Assembly (NCBI GenBank): GCA_031769625.1
Contig: JAUIMM010002327.1
Location: 1-64,000, forward strand
DNA length: 64,000 nucleotides
Origin: Taudactylus pleione
Lineage: Eukaryota; Chordata; Amphibia; Anura; Myobatrachidae
Direction of reading: 5' to 3'
Shown here: positions 49,801-62,857 of the stretch, piece after piece
How positions within the stretch are numbered: position 1 is the stretch's first letter
How the letters are laid out: each line of letters begins with the position of its first letter
Position numbers and translations under genes: made by a program
Notes under the pieces: generated by a model
Database searches by the model: none
What the model saw: only the letters and a program-made list of their open reading frames with translations
Told to the model about the DNA's origin: nothing

Positions 49801-50044
49801 TGTGAAATGGTTTTTCTCCCATGTTGCGTTTAAGAGAAAACAGCAATTGCACGTTTTAGGCCAAAATGCATTGAAAGCAATGGAAACAACAAAAGCGCAT
49901 ACTTTGTGTTATCTCCTCTTGTAGCAAACACAGACAGCTCAAAATTTCACTGGATGTGTTGAAGACCAAGACCCACAAATGTGATGTGAAATGGTTTTTC
50001 TCCCATGTTGCGTTTAAGAGAAAACAGCAAATGCACGTTTTAGG
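43824..50044. repeat. 6.2-kb segment, second copy of a pair 15,084 bp apart
   Basis: It matches 28740-34960. Private differences noticed are gtattg (about 46740), gcatgtttt (about 47089), gcactttttagg (about 47272), gtgcatac (about 47688), gctctttttagg (about 48008), gcaaaggaaac (about 48222) and ccaaattgc (about 48390). At about 50044 this copy goes from a gcattg/gacccac monomer straight to a gcacat/tcttct monomer, skipping the gctttg/tctcca monomer found at 34951. After that the offset is 14,900 bp until about 50640. Confidence 0.8.
43832..47181. repeat. 18-mer HOR unit, about 3.3 kb
   Basis: This is the counterpart of 40.7-43.8 kb with one monomer more. It is also the first half of the 6.2-kb segment shared with 28.7-35.0 kb, so three related copies exist (28.7, 40.7 and 43.8 kb). 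Private marks are gccaaaatgtattg (about 46740) and gcatgtttt (about 47089). The order stops matching near 47181, where gaccaac replaces gacccac. Confidence 0.75.
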
Positions 50045-52240
50045 CCAAAATGCATTGAAAGCAATGGAAACAACAAAAGCACATACTTTGTGTTATCTTC
50101 TCTTGTAGCAAACACAGGCAGCTCAAAATTTCACTGGATGTGTTGAAGACCAAGACCAACAAATGTTATGTGAAATGGTTTTTCTCCCATGTTGCGTTTA
50201 AGAGAAAACAGCAAATGCACGTTTTAGGCCAAAATGCTTTGAAAGCAATGGAAACAACAAAAGCGCATACTTTGTGTTATCTCCACTTGTAGCAAACACA
50301 GACAGCTCAAAATTTCACTGGATGTGTTGAAGACCAAGACCAACAAATGTGATGTGAAATGGTTTTTCTCCCATGTTGCGTTTAAGAGAAAACAGCAAAT
50401 GCACGTTTTAGGCCAAAATGCATTGAAAGCAATGGAAACAACAAAAGTGCATATGTTGTGTTATCTCCTCTTGTAGCAAACACAAACAGCTCAAAATTTC
50501 ACTGGATGTCTTGAAGACCAAGACCAACAAATGTGATGTGAAATGGTTTTTCTCCCATGTTGCGTTTAAGAGAAAACAGCAAATGCACGTTTTAGGCCAA
50601 AATGCATTGAAAGCAATGAAAACAACAAAAGCGCATACTTTGTGTTATCTCCTCTTGTAGCAAACACAGACAGCTCAAAATTTCACTGGATGTGTTGAAG
50701 ACCAAGACCCACAAATGTGATGTGAAATGGTTTTTCTCCCATGTTGCATTTAAGAGAAAACAGCAATTGCTCGTTTTAGGCAAAAATGCATTGAAAGCAA
50801 TGGAACCAACAAAAGCGCATACTTTGTGTTATCTCCTCTTGTAGCAAACACAGACAGCTCAAAATTTCACTGGATGTGTTGAAGACCAAGACCCACAAAT
50901 ATGATGTGAAATGGTTTTTCTCCCATGTTGCGTTTAAGAGAAAACAGCAATTGCTCGTTTTAGGCCAAAATGCATTGAAAGCAATGAAAACAACAAAAGC
51001 GCATACTTTGTGTTATCTCCTCTTGTAGCAAACACAGACAGCTCAAAATTTCACTGGATGTGTTGAAGACCAAGACCCACAAATGTGATGTGAAATGGTT
51101 TTTCTCCCATGTTGCGTTTAAGAGAAAACAGCAATTGCTCGTTTTAGGCAAAAATGCATTGAAAGCAATGGAACAAACAAAAGCGCATACTTTGTGTTAT
51201 CTCCTCTTGTAGCAAACACAGACAGCTCAAAATTTCACTGGATGTGTTGAAGACCAAGACCCACAAATGTGATGTGAAATGGTTTTTCTCCCATGTTGCG
51301 TTTAAGAGAAAACAGCAATTGCACGTTTTAGGCCAAAATGCATTGAAAGCAATGGAAACAACAAAAGCGCATACTTTGTGTTATCTCCTCTTGTAGCAAA
51401 CACAGACAGCTCAAAATTTCACTGGATGTGTTGAAGACCAAGACCCACAAATGTGATGTGAAATGGTTTTTCTCCCATGTTGCGTTTAAGAGAAAACAGC
51501 AAATGCACGTTTTAGGCCAAAATGCTTTGAAAGCAATGGAAACAACAAAAGCGCATACTTTGTGTTATCTCCACTTGTAGCAAACACAGACAGCTCAAAA
51601 TTTCACTGGATGTGTTGAAGACCAAGACCCACAAATGTGATGTGAAATGGTTTTTCTCCCATGTTGCGTTTAAGAGAAAACAGCAAATGCACGTTTTAGG
51701 CCAAAATGCATTGAAAGCAATGGAAACAACAAAAGCACATACTTTGTGTTATCTTCTCTTGTAGCAAACACAGGCAGCTCAAAATTTCACTGGATGTGTT
51801 GAAGACCAAGACCAACAAATGTGATGTGAAATGGTTTTTCTCCCATGTTGCATTTAAGAGAAAACAGCAAATGCACGTTTTAGGCCAAAATGCTTTGAAA
51901 GCAATGGAAACAACAAAAGCGCATACTTTGTGTTATCTCCACTTGTAGCAAACACAGACAGCTCAAAATTTCACTGGATGTGTTGAAGACCAAGACCCAC
52001 AAATTTGATGTGAAATGGTTTTTCTCCCATGTTGCGTTTAAGAGAAAACAGCAAATGCACGTTTTAGGCCAAAATGCATTGAAAGCAATGGAAACAACAA
52101 AAGTGCATATGTTGTGTTATCTCCTCTTGTAGCAAACACAAACAGCTCAAAATTTCACTGGATGTCTTGAAGACCAAGACCAACAAATGTGATGTGAAAT
52201 GGTTTTTCTCCCATGTTGCGTTTAAGAGAAAACAGCAAAT
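46784..52240. repeat. 9-mer run with one 8-mer unit
   Basis: This continues the 9-mer family of 31.7-35.7 kb. Equivalent gaaaac monomers start at about 47464, 49120, 50592 and 52248, so the spacings are 1,656, 1,472 and 1,656 bp. The middle unit is one monomer short (8-mer). A gcattt change (about 51850) and an atttga change (about 52001) mark the last unit and reappear in the next block at 55713 and 55864. Confidence 0.74.
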
Positions 52241-55200
52241 GCACGTTTTAGGCCAAAATGCATTGAAAGCAATGAAAACAACAAAAGCGCATACTTTGTG
52301 TTATCTCCACTTGTAGCAAACACAGACAGCTCAAAATTTCACTGGATGTGTTGAAGACCAAGACCCACAAATGTGATGTGAAATGGTTTTTCTCCCATGT
52401 TGCATTTAAGAGAAAACAGCAATTGCTCGTTTTAGGCAAAAATGCATTGAAAGCAATGGAACCAACAAAAGCGCATACTTTGTGTTATCTCCTCTTGTAG
52501 CAAACACAGACAGCTCAAAATTTCACTGGATGTGTTGAAGACCAAGACCCACAAATATGATGTGAAATGGTTTTTCTCCCATGTTGCGTTTAAGAGAAAA
52601 CAGCAATTGCTCGTTTTAGGCCAAAATGCATTGAAAGCAATGAAAACAACAAAAGCGCATACTTTGTGTTATCTCCTCTTGTAGCAAACACAGACAGCTC
52701 AAAATTTCACTGGATGTGTTGAAGACCAAGACCCACAAATGTGATGTGAAATGGTTTTTCTCCCATGTTGCGTTTAAGAGAAAACAGCAATTGCTCGTTT
52801 TAGGCAAAAATGCATTGAAAGCAATGGAACAAACAAAAGCGCATACTTTGTGTTATCTCCTCTTGTAGCAAACACAGACAGCTCAAAATTTCACTGGATG
52901 TGTTGAAGACCAAGACCCACAAATGTGATGTGAAATGGTTTTTCTCCCATGTTGCGTTTAAGAGAAAACAGCAATTGCACGTTTTAGGCCAAAATGCATT
53001 GAAAGCAATGGAAACAACAAAAGCGCATACTTTGTGTTATCTCCTCTTGTAGCAAACACAGGCAGCTCAAAATTTCACTGGATGTGTTGAAGACCAAGAC
53101 CAACAAATGTGATGTGAAATGGTTTTTCTCCCATGTTGCGTTTAAGAGAAAACAGCAAATGCACGTTTTAGGCCAAAATGCTTTGAAAGCAATGGAAACA
53201 ACAAAAGCGCATACTTTGTGTTATCTCCACTTGTAGCAAACACAGACAGCTCAAAATTTCACTGGATGTGTTGAAGACCAAGACCCACAAATGTGATGTG
53301 AAATGGTTTTTCTCCCATGTTGCGTTTAAGAGAAAACAGCAATTGCACGTTTTAGGCCAAAATGCATTGAAAGCAATGGAAACAACAAAAGCGCATACTT
53401 TGTGTTATCTCCACTTGTAGCAAACACAGACAGCTCAAAATTTCACTGGATGTGTTGAAGACCAAGACCCACAAATGTGATGTGAAATGGTTTTTCTCCC
53501 ATGTTGCATTTAAGAGAAAACAGCAATTGCTCGTTTTAGGCAAAAATGCATTGAAAGCAATGGAACCAACAAAAGCGCATACTTTGTGTTATCTCCTCTT
53601 GTAGCAAACACAGACAGCTCAAAATTTCACTGGATGTGTTGAAGACCAAGACCCACAAATATGATGTGAAATGGTTTTTCTCCCATGTTGCGTTTAAGAG
53701 AAAACAGCAATTGCTCGTTTTAGGCCAAAATGCATTGAAAGCAATGGAAACAACAAAAGCGCATACTTTGTGTTATGTTCTCTTGTAGCAAACACAGGCA
53801 GCTCAAAATTTCACTGGATGTGTTGAAGACCAAGACCCACAAATGTGATGTGAAATGGTTTTTCTCCCATGTTGCGTTTAAGAGAAAACAGCAATTGCTC
53901 GTTTTAGGCAAAAATGCATTGAAAGCAATGGAACCAACAAAAGCGCATACTTTGTGTTATCTCCTCTTGTAGCAAACACAGACAGCTCAAAATTTCACTG
54001 GATGTGTTGAAGACCAAGACCAACAAATGTGATGTGAAATGGTTTTTTTCCAATGTTGCGTTTAAGAGAAAACAGCAAATGCACGTTTTAGGCCAAAATG
54101 CTTTGAAAGCAATGGAAACAAAAAAGCGCATACTTTGTGTTATCTCCACTTGTAGCAAACACGGACAGCTCAAAATTTCACTGGATGTGTTGAAGACCAA
54201 GACCCACAAATGTGATGTGAAATGGTTTTTCTCCCATGTTGCGTTTAAGAGAAAACAGCAAATGCACGTTTTAGGCCAAAATGCATTGAAAGCAATGGAA
54301 ACAACAAAAGCGCATACTTTGTGTTATCTTCTCTTGTAGCAAACACAGGCAGCTCAAAATTTCACAGGATGTCTTGAAGACCAAGACCAACAAATGTGAT
54401 GTGAAATGGTTTTTCTCCCATGTTGCGTTTAAGAGAAAACAGCAAATGCACGTTTTAGGCCAAAATGCATTGAAAGCAATGAAAACAACAAAAGCGCATA
54501 CTTTGTGTTATCTCCACTTGTAGCAAACACAGACAGCTCAAAATTTCACTGGATGTGTTGAAGACCAAGACCCACAAATGTGATGTGAAATGGTTTTTCT
54601 CCCATGTTGCATTTAAGAGAAAACAGCAATTGCTCGTTTTAGGCAAAAATGCATTGAAAGCAATTGAACCAACAAAAGCGCATACTTTGTGTTATCTCCT
54701 CTTGTAGCAAACACAGACAGCTCAAAATTTCACTGGATGTGTTGAAGACCAAGACCCACAAATATGATGTGAAATGGTTTTTCTCCCATGTTGTGTTTAA
54801 GAGAAAACAGCAATTGCTCGTTTTAGGCCAAAATGCATTGAAAGCAATGAAAACAACAAAAGCGCATACTTTGTGTTATCTCCTCTTGTAGCAAACACAG
54901 ACAGCTCAAAATTTCACTGGATGTGTTGAAGACCAAGACCCACAAATGTGATGTGAAATGGTTTTTCTCCCATGTTGCGTTTAAGAGAAAACAGCAATTG
55001 CACGTTTTAGGCCAAAATGCATTGAAAGCAATGGAAACAACAAAAGCGCATACTTTGTGTTATCTCCTCTTGTAGCAAACACAGGCAGCTCAAACTTTCA
55101 CTGGATGTGTGGAAGACCAAGACCAACAAATGTGATGTGAAATGGTTTTTCTCCCATGTTGCGTTTAAGAGAAAACAGCAAATGCACGTTTTAGGCCAAA

Positions 55201-55867
55201 ATGCATTGAAAGCAATGGAAACAACAAAAGTGCATACGTTGTGTTATCTCCTCTTGTAGCAAACACAGACAGCTCAAAATTTCACTGGATGTCTTGAAGA
55301 CCAATGCCCACAAATGTGATGTGAAATGGTTTTTCTCCCATGTTGCGTTTAAGAGAAAACAGCAATTGCTCGTTTTAGGCCAAAATGCTTTGAAAGCAAT
55401 GGAAACAACAAAAGCGCATACTTTGTGTTATCTCCACTTGTAGCAAACACAGACAGCTCAAAATTTCACTGGATGTGTTGAAGACCAAGACCCACAAATG
55501 TGATGTGAAATGGTTTTTCTCCCATGTTGCGTTTAAGAGAAAACAGCAAATGCACGTTTTAGGCCAAAATGCATTGAAAGCAATGGAAACAACAAAAGCA
55601 CATACTTTGTGTTATCTTCTCTTGTAGCAAACACAGGCAGCTCAAAATTTCACTGGATGTGTTGAAGACCAAGACCAACAAATGTGATGTGAAATGGTTT
55701 TTCTCCCATGTTGCATTTAAGAGAAAACAGCAAATGCACGTTTTAGGCCAAAATGCTTTGAAAGCAATGGAAACAACAAAAGCGCATACTTTGTGTTATC
55801 TCCACTTGTAGCAAACACAGACAGCTCAAAATTTCACTGGATGTGTTGAAGACCAAGACCCACAAAT
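52005..55867. repeat. 21-mer HOR unit of 3,863 bp, copy 1
   Basis: The unit is 21 x 184 minus 1, with the missing base in ggaaacaaaaaagcg near 54115. Marks in order: tgttatgttctc (about 53773), aaaaaagcg with cacggacag (about 54160), cacaggatgtcttg (about 54364), caattgaacc (about 54661), ttgtgttt (about 54791), caaactttcac with gtggaagacc (about 55093-55113), and ccaatgccc (about 55301). It is followed by a 17-mer version of itself. Private changes are ttttttccaatg (about 54046), cacattttagg with aatccattg (about 55921) and, in the following unit, caatggctcg (about 56284). Confidence 0.82.
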
Positions 55868-58800
55868 TTGATGTGAAATGGTTTTTCTCCCATGTTGCGT
55901 TTAAGAGAAAACAGCAAATGCACATTTTAGGCCAAAATCCATTGAAAGCAATGGAAACAACAAAAGTGCATATGTTGTGTTATCTCCTCTTGTAGCAAAC
56001 ACAAACAGCTCAAAATTTCACTGGATGTCTTGAAGACCAAGACCAACAAATGTGATGTGAAATGGTTTTTCTCCCATGTTGCGTTTAAGAGAAAACAGCA
56101 AATGCACGTTTTAGGCCAAAATGCATTGAAAGCAATGAAAACAACAAAAGCGCATACTTTGTGTTATCTCCACTTGTAGCAAACACAGACAGCTCAAAAT
56201 TTCACTGGATGTGTTGAAGACCAAGACCCACAAATGTGATGTGAAATGGTTTTTCTCCCATGTTGCATTTAAGAGAAAACAGCAATGGCTCGTTTTAGGC
56301 AAAAATGCATTGAAAGCAATGGAACCAACAAAAGCGCATACTTTGTGTTATCTCCTCTTGTAGCAAACACAGACAGCTCAAAATTTCACTGGATGTGTTG
56401 AAGACCAAGACCCACAAATATGATGTGAAATGGTTTTTCTCCCATGTTGCGTTTAAGAGAAAACAGCAATTGCTCGTTTTAGGCCAAAATGCATTGAAAG
56501 CAATGAAAACAACAAAAGCGCATACTTTGTGTTATCTCCTCTTGTAGCAAACACAGACAGCTCAAAATTTCACTGGATGTGTTGAAGACCAAGACCCACA
56601 AATGTGATGTGAAATGGTTTTTCTCCCATGTTGCGTTTAAGAGAAAACAGCAATTGCTCGTTTTAGGCAAAAATGCATTGAAAGCAATGGAACAAACAAA
56701 AGCGCATACTTTGTGTTATCTCCTCTTGTAGCAAACACAGACAGCTCAAAATTTCACTGGATGTGTTGAAGACCAAGACCCACAAATGTGATGTGAAATG
56801 GTTTTTCTCCCATGTTGCGTTTAAGAGAAAACAGCAATTGCACGTTTTAGGCCAAAATGCATTGAAAGCAATGGAAACAACAAAAGCGCATACTTTGTGT
56901 TATCTCCTCTTGTAGCAAACACAGGCAGCTCAAAATTTCACTGGATGTGTTGAAGACCAAGACCAACAAATGTGATGTGAAATGGTTTTTCTCCCATGTT
57001 GCGTTTAAGAGAAAACAGCAAATGCACGTTTTAGGCCAAAATGCTTTGAAAGCAATGGAAACAACAAAAGCGCATACTTTGTGTTATCTCCACTTGTAGC
57101 AAACACAGACAGCTCAAAATTTCACTGGATGTGTTGAAGACCAAGACCCACAAATGTGATGTGAAATGGTTTTTCTCCCATGTTGCGTTTAAGAGAAAAC
57201 AGCAATTGCACGTTTTAGGCCAAAATGCATTGAAAGCAATGGAAACAACAAAAGTGCATACTTTGTGTTATCTCCACTTGTAGCAAACACAGACAGCTCA
57301 AAATTTCACTGGATGTGTTGAAGACCAAGACCCACAAATGTGATGTGAAATGGTTTTTCTCCCATGTTGCATTTAAGAGAAAACAGCAATTGCTCGTTTT
57401 AGGCAAAAATGCATTGAAAGCAATGGAACCAACAAAAGCGCATACTTTGTGTTATCTCCTCTTGTAGCAAACACAGACAGCTCAAAATTTCACTGGATGT
57501 GTTGAAGACCAAGACCCACAAATATGATGTGAAATGGTTTTTCTCCCATGTTGCGTTTAAGAGAAAACAGCAATTGCTCGTTTTAGGCCAAAATGCATTG
57601 AAAGCAATGGAAACAACAAAAGCGCATACTTTGTGTTATGTTCTCTTGTAGCAAACACAGGCAGCTCAAAATTTCACTGGATGTGTTGAAGACCAAGACC
57701 CACAAATGTGATGTGAAATGGTTTTTCTCCCATGTTGCGTTTAAGAGAAAACAGCAATTGCTCGTTTTAGGCAAAAATGCATTGAAAGCAATGGAACCAA
57801 CAAAAGCGCATACTTTGTGTTATCTCCTCTTGTAGCAAACACAGACAGCTCAAAATTTCACTGGATGTGTTGAAGACCAAGACCAACAAATGTGATGTGA
57901 AATGGTTTTTCTCCCATGTTGCGTTTAAGAGAAAATAGCAAATGCACGTTTTAGGCCAAAATGCTTTGAAAGCAATGGAAACAAAAAAGCGCATACTTTG
58001 TGTTATCTCCACTTGTAGCAAACACGGACAGCTCAAAATTTCACTGGATGTGTTGAAGACCAAGACCCACAAATGTGATGTGAAATGGTTTTTCTCCCAT
58101 GTTGAGTTTAAGAGAAAACAGCAAATGCACGTTTTAGGCCAAAATGCATTGAAAGCAATGGAAACAACAAAAGCGCATACTTTGTGTTATCTTCTCTTGT
58201 AGCAAACACAGGCAGCTCAAAATTTCACTGGATGTGTTGAAGACCAAGACCAACAAATGTGATGTGAAATGGTTTTTCTCCCATGTTGAGTTAAAGAGAA
58301 AAGAGCAAATGCACGTTTTAGGCCAAAATGCTTTGAAAGCAATGGAAACAACAAAAGTGCATACGTTGTGTTATCTCCTCTTGTAGCAAACACAAACAGC
58401 TCAAAATTTCACAGGATGTCTTGAAGACCAAGACCAACAAATGTGATGTGAAATGGTTTTTCTCCCATGTTGCGTTTAAGAGAAAACAGCAAATGCACGT
58501 TTTAGGCCAAAATGCATTGAAAGCAATGAAAACAACAAAAGCGCATACTTTGTGTTATCTCCACTTGTAGCAAACACAGACAGCTCAAAATTTCACTGGA
58601 TGTGTTGAAGACCAAGACCCACAAATGTGATGTGAAATGGTTTTTCTCCCATGTTGCATTTAAGAGAAAACAGCAATTGCTCGTTTTAGGCAAAAATGCA
58701 TTGAAAGCAATTGAACCAACAAAAGCGCATACTTTGTGTTATCTCCTCTTGTAGCAAACACAGACAGCTCAAAATTTCACTGGATGTGTTGAAGACCAAG

Positions 58801-58994
58801 ACCCACAAATATGATGTGAAATGGTTTTTCTCCCATGTTGTGTTTAAGAGAAAACAGCAATTGCTCGTTTTAGGCCAAAATGCATTGAAAGCAATGAAAA
58901 CAACAAAAGCGCATACTTTGTGTTATCTCCTCTTGTAGCAAACACAGACAGCTCAAAATTTCACTGGATGTGTTGAAGACCAAGACCCACAAAT
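55868..58994. repeat. 17-mer HOR unit of 3,127 bp, copy 1
   Basis: It follows the order of the 21-mer at an offset of 3,863 bp, including tgttatgttctc and the 1-bp deletion near 57978. It then gains one unusual monomer (about 58228-58411), after which the offset is 4,047 bp. It ends near 58990 without the last five monomers of the 21-mer (those with caaactttcac and ccaatgccc). 21 plus 1 minus 5 gives 17, matching the measured length. Confidence 0.82.
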
Positions 58995-61900
58995 GTGATG
59001 TGAAATGGTTTTTCTCCCATGTTGCGTTTAAGAGAAAACAGCAAATGCACGTTTTAGGCCAAAATGCATTGAAAGCAATGGAAACAACAAAAGTGCATAT
59101 GTTGTGTTATCTCCTCTTGTAGCAAACACAAACAGCTCAAAATTTCACTGGATGTCTTGAAGACCAAGACCAACAAATGTGATGTGAAATGGTTTTTCTC
59201 CCATGTTGCGTTTAAGAGAAAACAGCAAATGCACGTTTTAGGCCAAAATGCATTGAAAGCAATGAAAACAACAAAAGCGCATACTTTGTGTTATCTCCAC
59301 TTGTAGCAAACACAGACAGCTCAAAATTTCACTGGATGTGTTGAAGACCAAGACCCACAAATGTGATGTGAAATGGTTTTTCTCCCATGTTGCATTTAAG
59401 AGAAAACAGCAATTGCTCGTTTTAGGCAAAAATGCATTGAAAGCAATGGAACCAACAAAAGCGCATACTTTGTGTTATCTCCTCTTGTAGCAAACACAGA
59501 CAGCTCAAAATTTCACTGGATGTGTTGAAGACCAAGACCCACAAATATGATGTGAAATGGTTTTTCTCCCATGTTGCGTTTAAGAGAAAACAGCAATTGC
59601 TCGTTTTAGGCCAAAATGCATTGAAAGCAATGAAAACAACAAAAGCGCATACTTTGTGTTATCTCCTCTTGTAGCAAACACAGACAGCTCAAAATTTCAC
59701 TGGATGTGTTGAAGACCAAGACCCACAAATGTGATGTGAAATGGTTTTTCTCCCATGTTGCGTTTAAGAGAAAACAGCAATTGCTCGTTTTAGGCAAAAA
59801 TGCATTGAAAGCAATGGAACAAACAAAAGCGCATACTTTGTGTTATCTCCTCTTGTAGCAAACACAGACAGCTCAAAATTTCACTGGATGTGTTGAAGAC
59901 CAAGACCCACAAATGTGATGTGAAATGGTTTTTCTCCCATGTTGCGTTTAAGAGAAAACAGCAATTGCACGTTTTAGGCCAAAATGCATTGAAAGCAATG
60001 GAAACAACAAAAGCGCATACTTTGTGTTATCTCCTCTTGTAGCAAACACAGGCAGCTCAAAATTTCACTGGATGTGTTGAAGACCAAGACCAACAAATGT
60101 GATGTGAAATGGTTTTTCTCCCATGTTGCGTTTAAGAGAAAACAGCAAATGCACGTTTTAGGCCAAAATGCTTTGAAAGCAATGGAAACAACAAAAGCGC
60201 ATACTTTGTGTTATCTCCACTTGTAGCAAACACAGACAGCTCAAAATTTCACTGGATGTGTTGAAGACCAAGACCCACAAATGTGATGTGAAATGGTTTT
60301 TCTCCCATGTTGCGTTTAAGAGAAAACAGCAATTGCACGTTTTAGGCCAAAATGCATTGAAAGCAATGGAAACAACAAAAGCGCATACTTTGTGTTATCT
60401 CCACTTGTAGCAAACACAGACAGCTCAAAATTTCACTGGATGTGTTGAAGACCAAGACCCACAAATGTGATGTGAAATGGTTTTTCTCCCATGTTGCATT
60501 TAAGAGAAAACAGCAATTGCTCGTTTTAGGCAAAAATGCATTGAAAGCAATGGAACCAACAAAAGCGCATACTTTGTGTTATCTCCTCTTGTAGCAAACA
60601 CAGACAGCTGAAAATTTCACTGGATGTGTTGAAGACCAAGACCCACAAATATGATGTGAAATGGTTTTTCTCCCATGTTGCGTTTAAGAGAAAACAGCAA
60701 TTGCTCGTTTTAGGCCAAAATGCATTGAAAGCAATGGAAACAACAAAAGCGCATACTTTGTGTTATGTTCTCTTGTAGCAAACACAGGCAGCTCAAAATT
60801 TCACTGGATGTGTTGAAGACCAATACCCACAAATGTGATGTGAAATGGTTTTTCTCCCATGTTGCGTTTAAGAGAAAACAGCAATTGCTCGTTTTAGGCA
60901 AAAATGCATTGAAAGCAATGGAACCAACAAAAGCGCATACTTTGTGTTATCTCCTCTTGTAGCAAACACAGACAGCTCAAAATTTCACTGGATGTGTTGA
61001 AGACCAAGACCAACAAATGTGATGTGAAATGGTTTTTCTCCCATGTTGCGTTTAAGAGAAAACAGCAAATGCACGTTTTAGGCCAAAATGCTTTGAAAGC
61101 AATGGAAACAAAAAAGCGCATACTTTGTGTTATCTCCACTTGTAGCAAACACGGACAGCTCAAAATTTCACTGGATGTGTTGAAGACCAAGACCCACAAA
61201 TGTGATGTGAAATGGTTTTTCTCCCATGTTGCGTTTAAGAGAAAACAGCAAATGCACGTTTTAGGCCAAAATGCATTGAAAGCAATGGAAACAACAAAAG
61301 CGCATACTTTGTGTTATCTTCTCTTGTAGCAAACACAGGCAGCTCAAAATTTCACAGGATGTCTTGAAGACCAAGACCAACAAATGTGATGTGAAATGGT
61401 TTTTCTCCCATGTTGCGTTTAAGAGAAAACAGCAAATGCACGTTTTAGGCCAAAATGCATTGAAAGCAATGAAAACAACAAAAGCGCATACTTTGTGTTA
61501 TCTCCACTTGTAGCAAACACAGACAGCTCAAAATTTCACTGGATGTGTTGAAGACCAAGACCCACAAATGTGATGTGAAATGGTTTTTCTCCCATGTTGC
61601 ATTTAAGAGAAAACAGCAATTGCTCGTTTTAGGCAAAAATGCATTGAAAGCAATTGAACCAACAAAAGCGCATACTTTGTGTTATCTCCTCTTGTAGCAA
61701 ACACAGACAGCTCAAAATTTCACTGGATGTGTTGAAGACCAAGACCCACAAATATGATGTGAAATGGTTTTTCTCCCATGTTGTGTTTAAGAGAAAACAG
61801 CAATTGCTCGTTTTAGGCCAAAATGCATTGAAAGCAATGAAAACAACAAAAGCGCATACTTTGTGTTATCTCCTCTTGTAGCAAACACAGACAGCTCAAA

Positions 61901-62857
61901 ATTTCACTGGATGTGTTGAAGACCAAGACCCACAAATGTGATGTGAAATGGTTTTTCTCCCATGTTGCGTTTAAGAGAAAACAGCAATTGCACGTTTTAG
62001 GCCAAAATGCATTGAAAGCAATGGAAACAACAAAAGCGCATACTTTGTGTTATCTCCTCTTGTAGCAAACACAGGCAGCTCAAACTTTCACTGGATGTGT
62101 GGAAGACCAAGACCAACAAATGTGATGTGAAATGGTTTTTCTCCCATGTTGCGTTTAAGAGAAAACAGCAAATGCACGTTTTAGGCCAAAATGCATTGAA
62201 AGCAATGGAAACAACAAAAGTGCATACGTTGTGTTATCTCCTCTTGTAGCAAACACAGACAGCTCAAAATTTCACTGGATGTCTTGAAGACCAATGCCCA
62301 CAAATGTGATGTGAAATGGTTTTTCTCCCATGTTGCGTTTAAGAGAAAACAGCAATTGCTCGTTTTAGGCCAAAATGCTTTGAAAGCAATGGAAACAACA
62401 AAAGCGCATACTTTGTGTTATCTCCACTTGTAGCAAACACAGACAGCTCAAAATTTCACTGGATGTGTTGAAGACCAAGACCCACAAATGTGATGTGAAA
62501 TGGTTTTTCTCCCATGTTGCGTTTAAGAGAAAACAGCAAATGCACGTTTTAGGCCAAAATGCATTGAAAGCAATGGAAACAACAAAAGCACATACTTTGT
62601 GTTATCTTCTCTTGTAGCAAACACAGGCAGCTCAAAATTTCACTGGATGTGTTGAAGACCAAGACCAACAAATGTGATGTGAAATGGTTTTTCTCCCATG
62701 TTGCATTTAAGAGAAAACAGCAAATGCACGTTTTAGGCCAAAATGCTTTGAAAGCAATGGAAACAACAAAAGCGCATACTTTGTGTTATCTCCACTTGTA
62801 GCAAACACAGACAGCTCAAAATTTCACTGGATGTGTTGAAGACCAAGACCCACAAAT
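58995..62857. repeat. 21-mer HOR unit of 3,863 bp, copy 2
   Basis: It matches the unit at 52.0 kb at an offset of 6,990 bp, including the deletion near 61105, cacaggatgtcttg near 61354, ttgtgttt near 61781, gtggaagacc near 62100 and ccaatgccc near 62291. Differences noticed: cagctgaaaat near 60606 and ccaataccc near 60823. Confidence 0.82.

Noticed and set aside
54004..54339. 111-aa plus-strand ORF (also at 60994-61329)
   Set aside because: The 1-bp deletion near 54117 makes one monomer 183 bp, a multiple of 3, so a frame happens to run on into the next monomer. There is no domain, no codon signal and no gene context.
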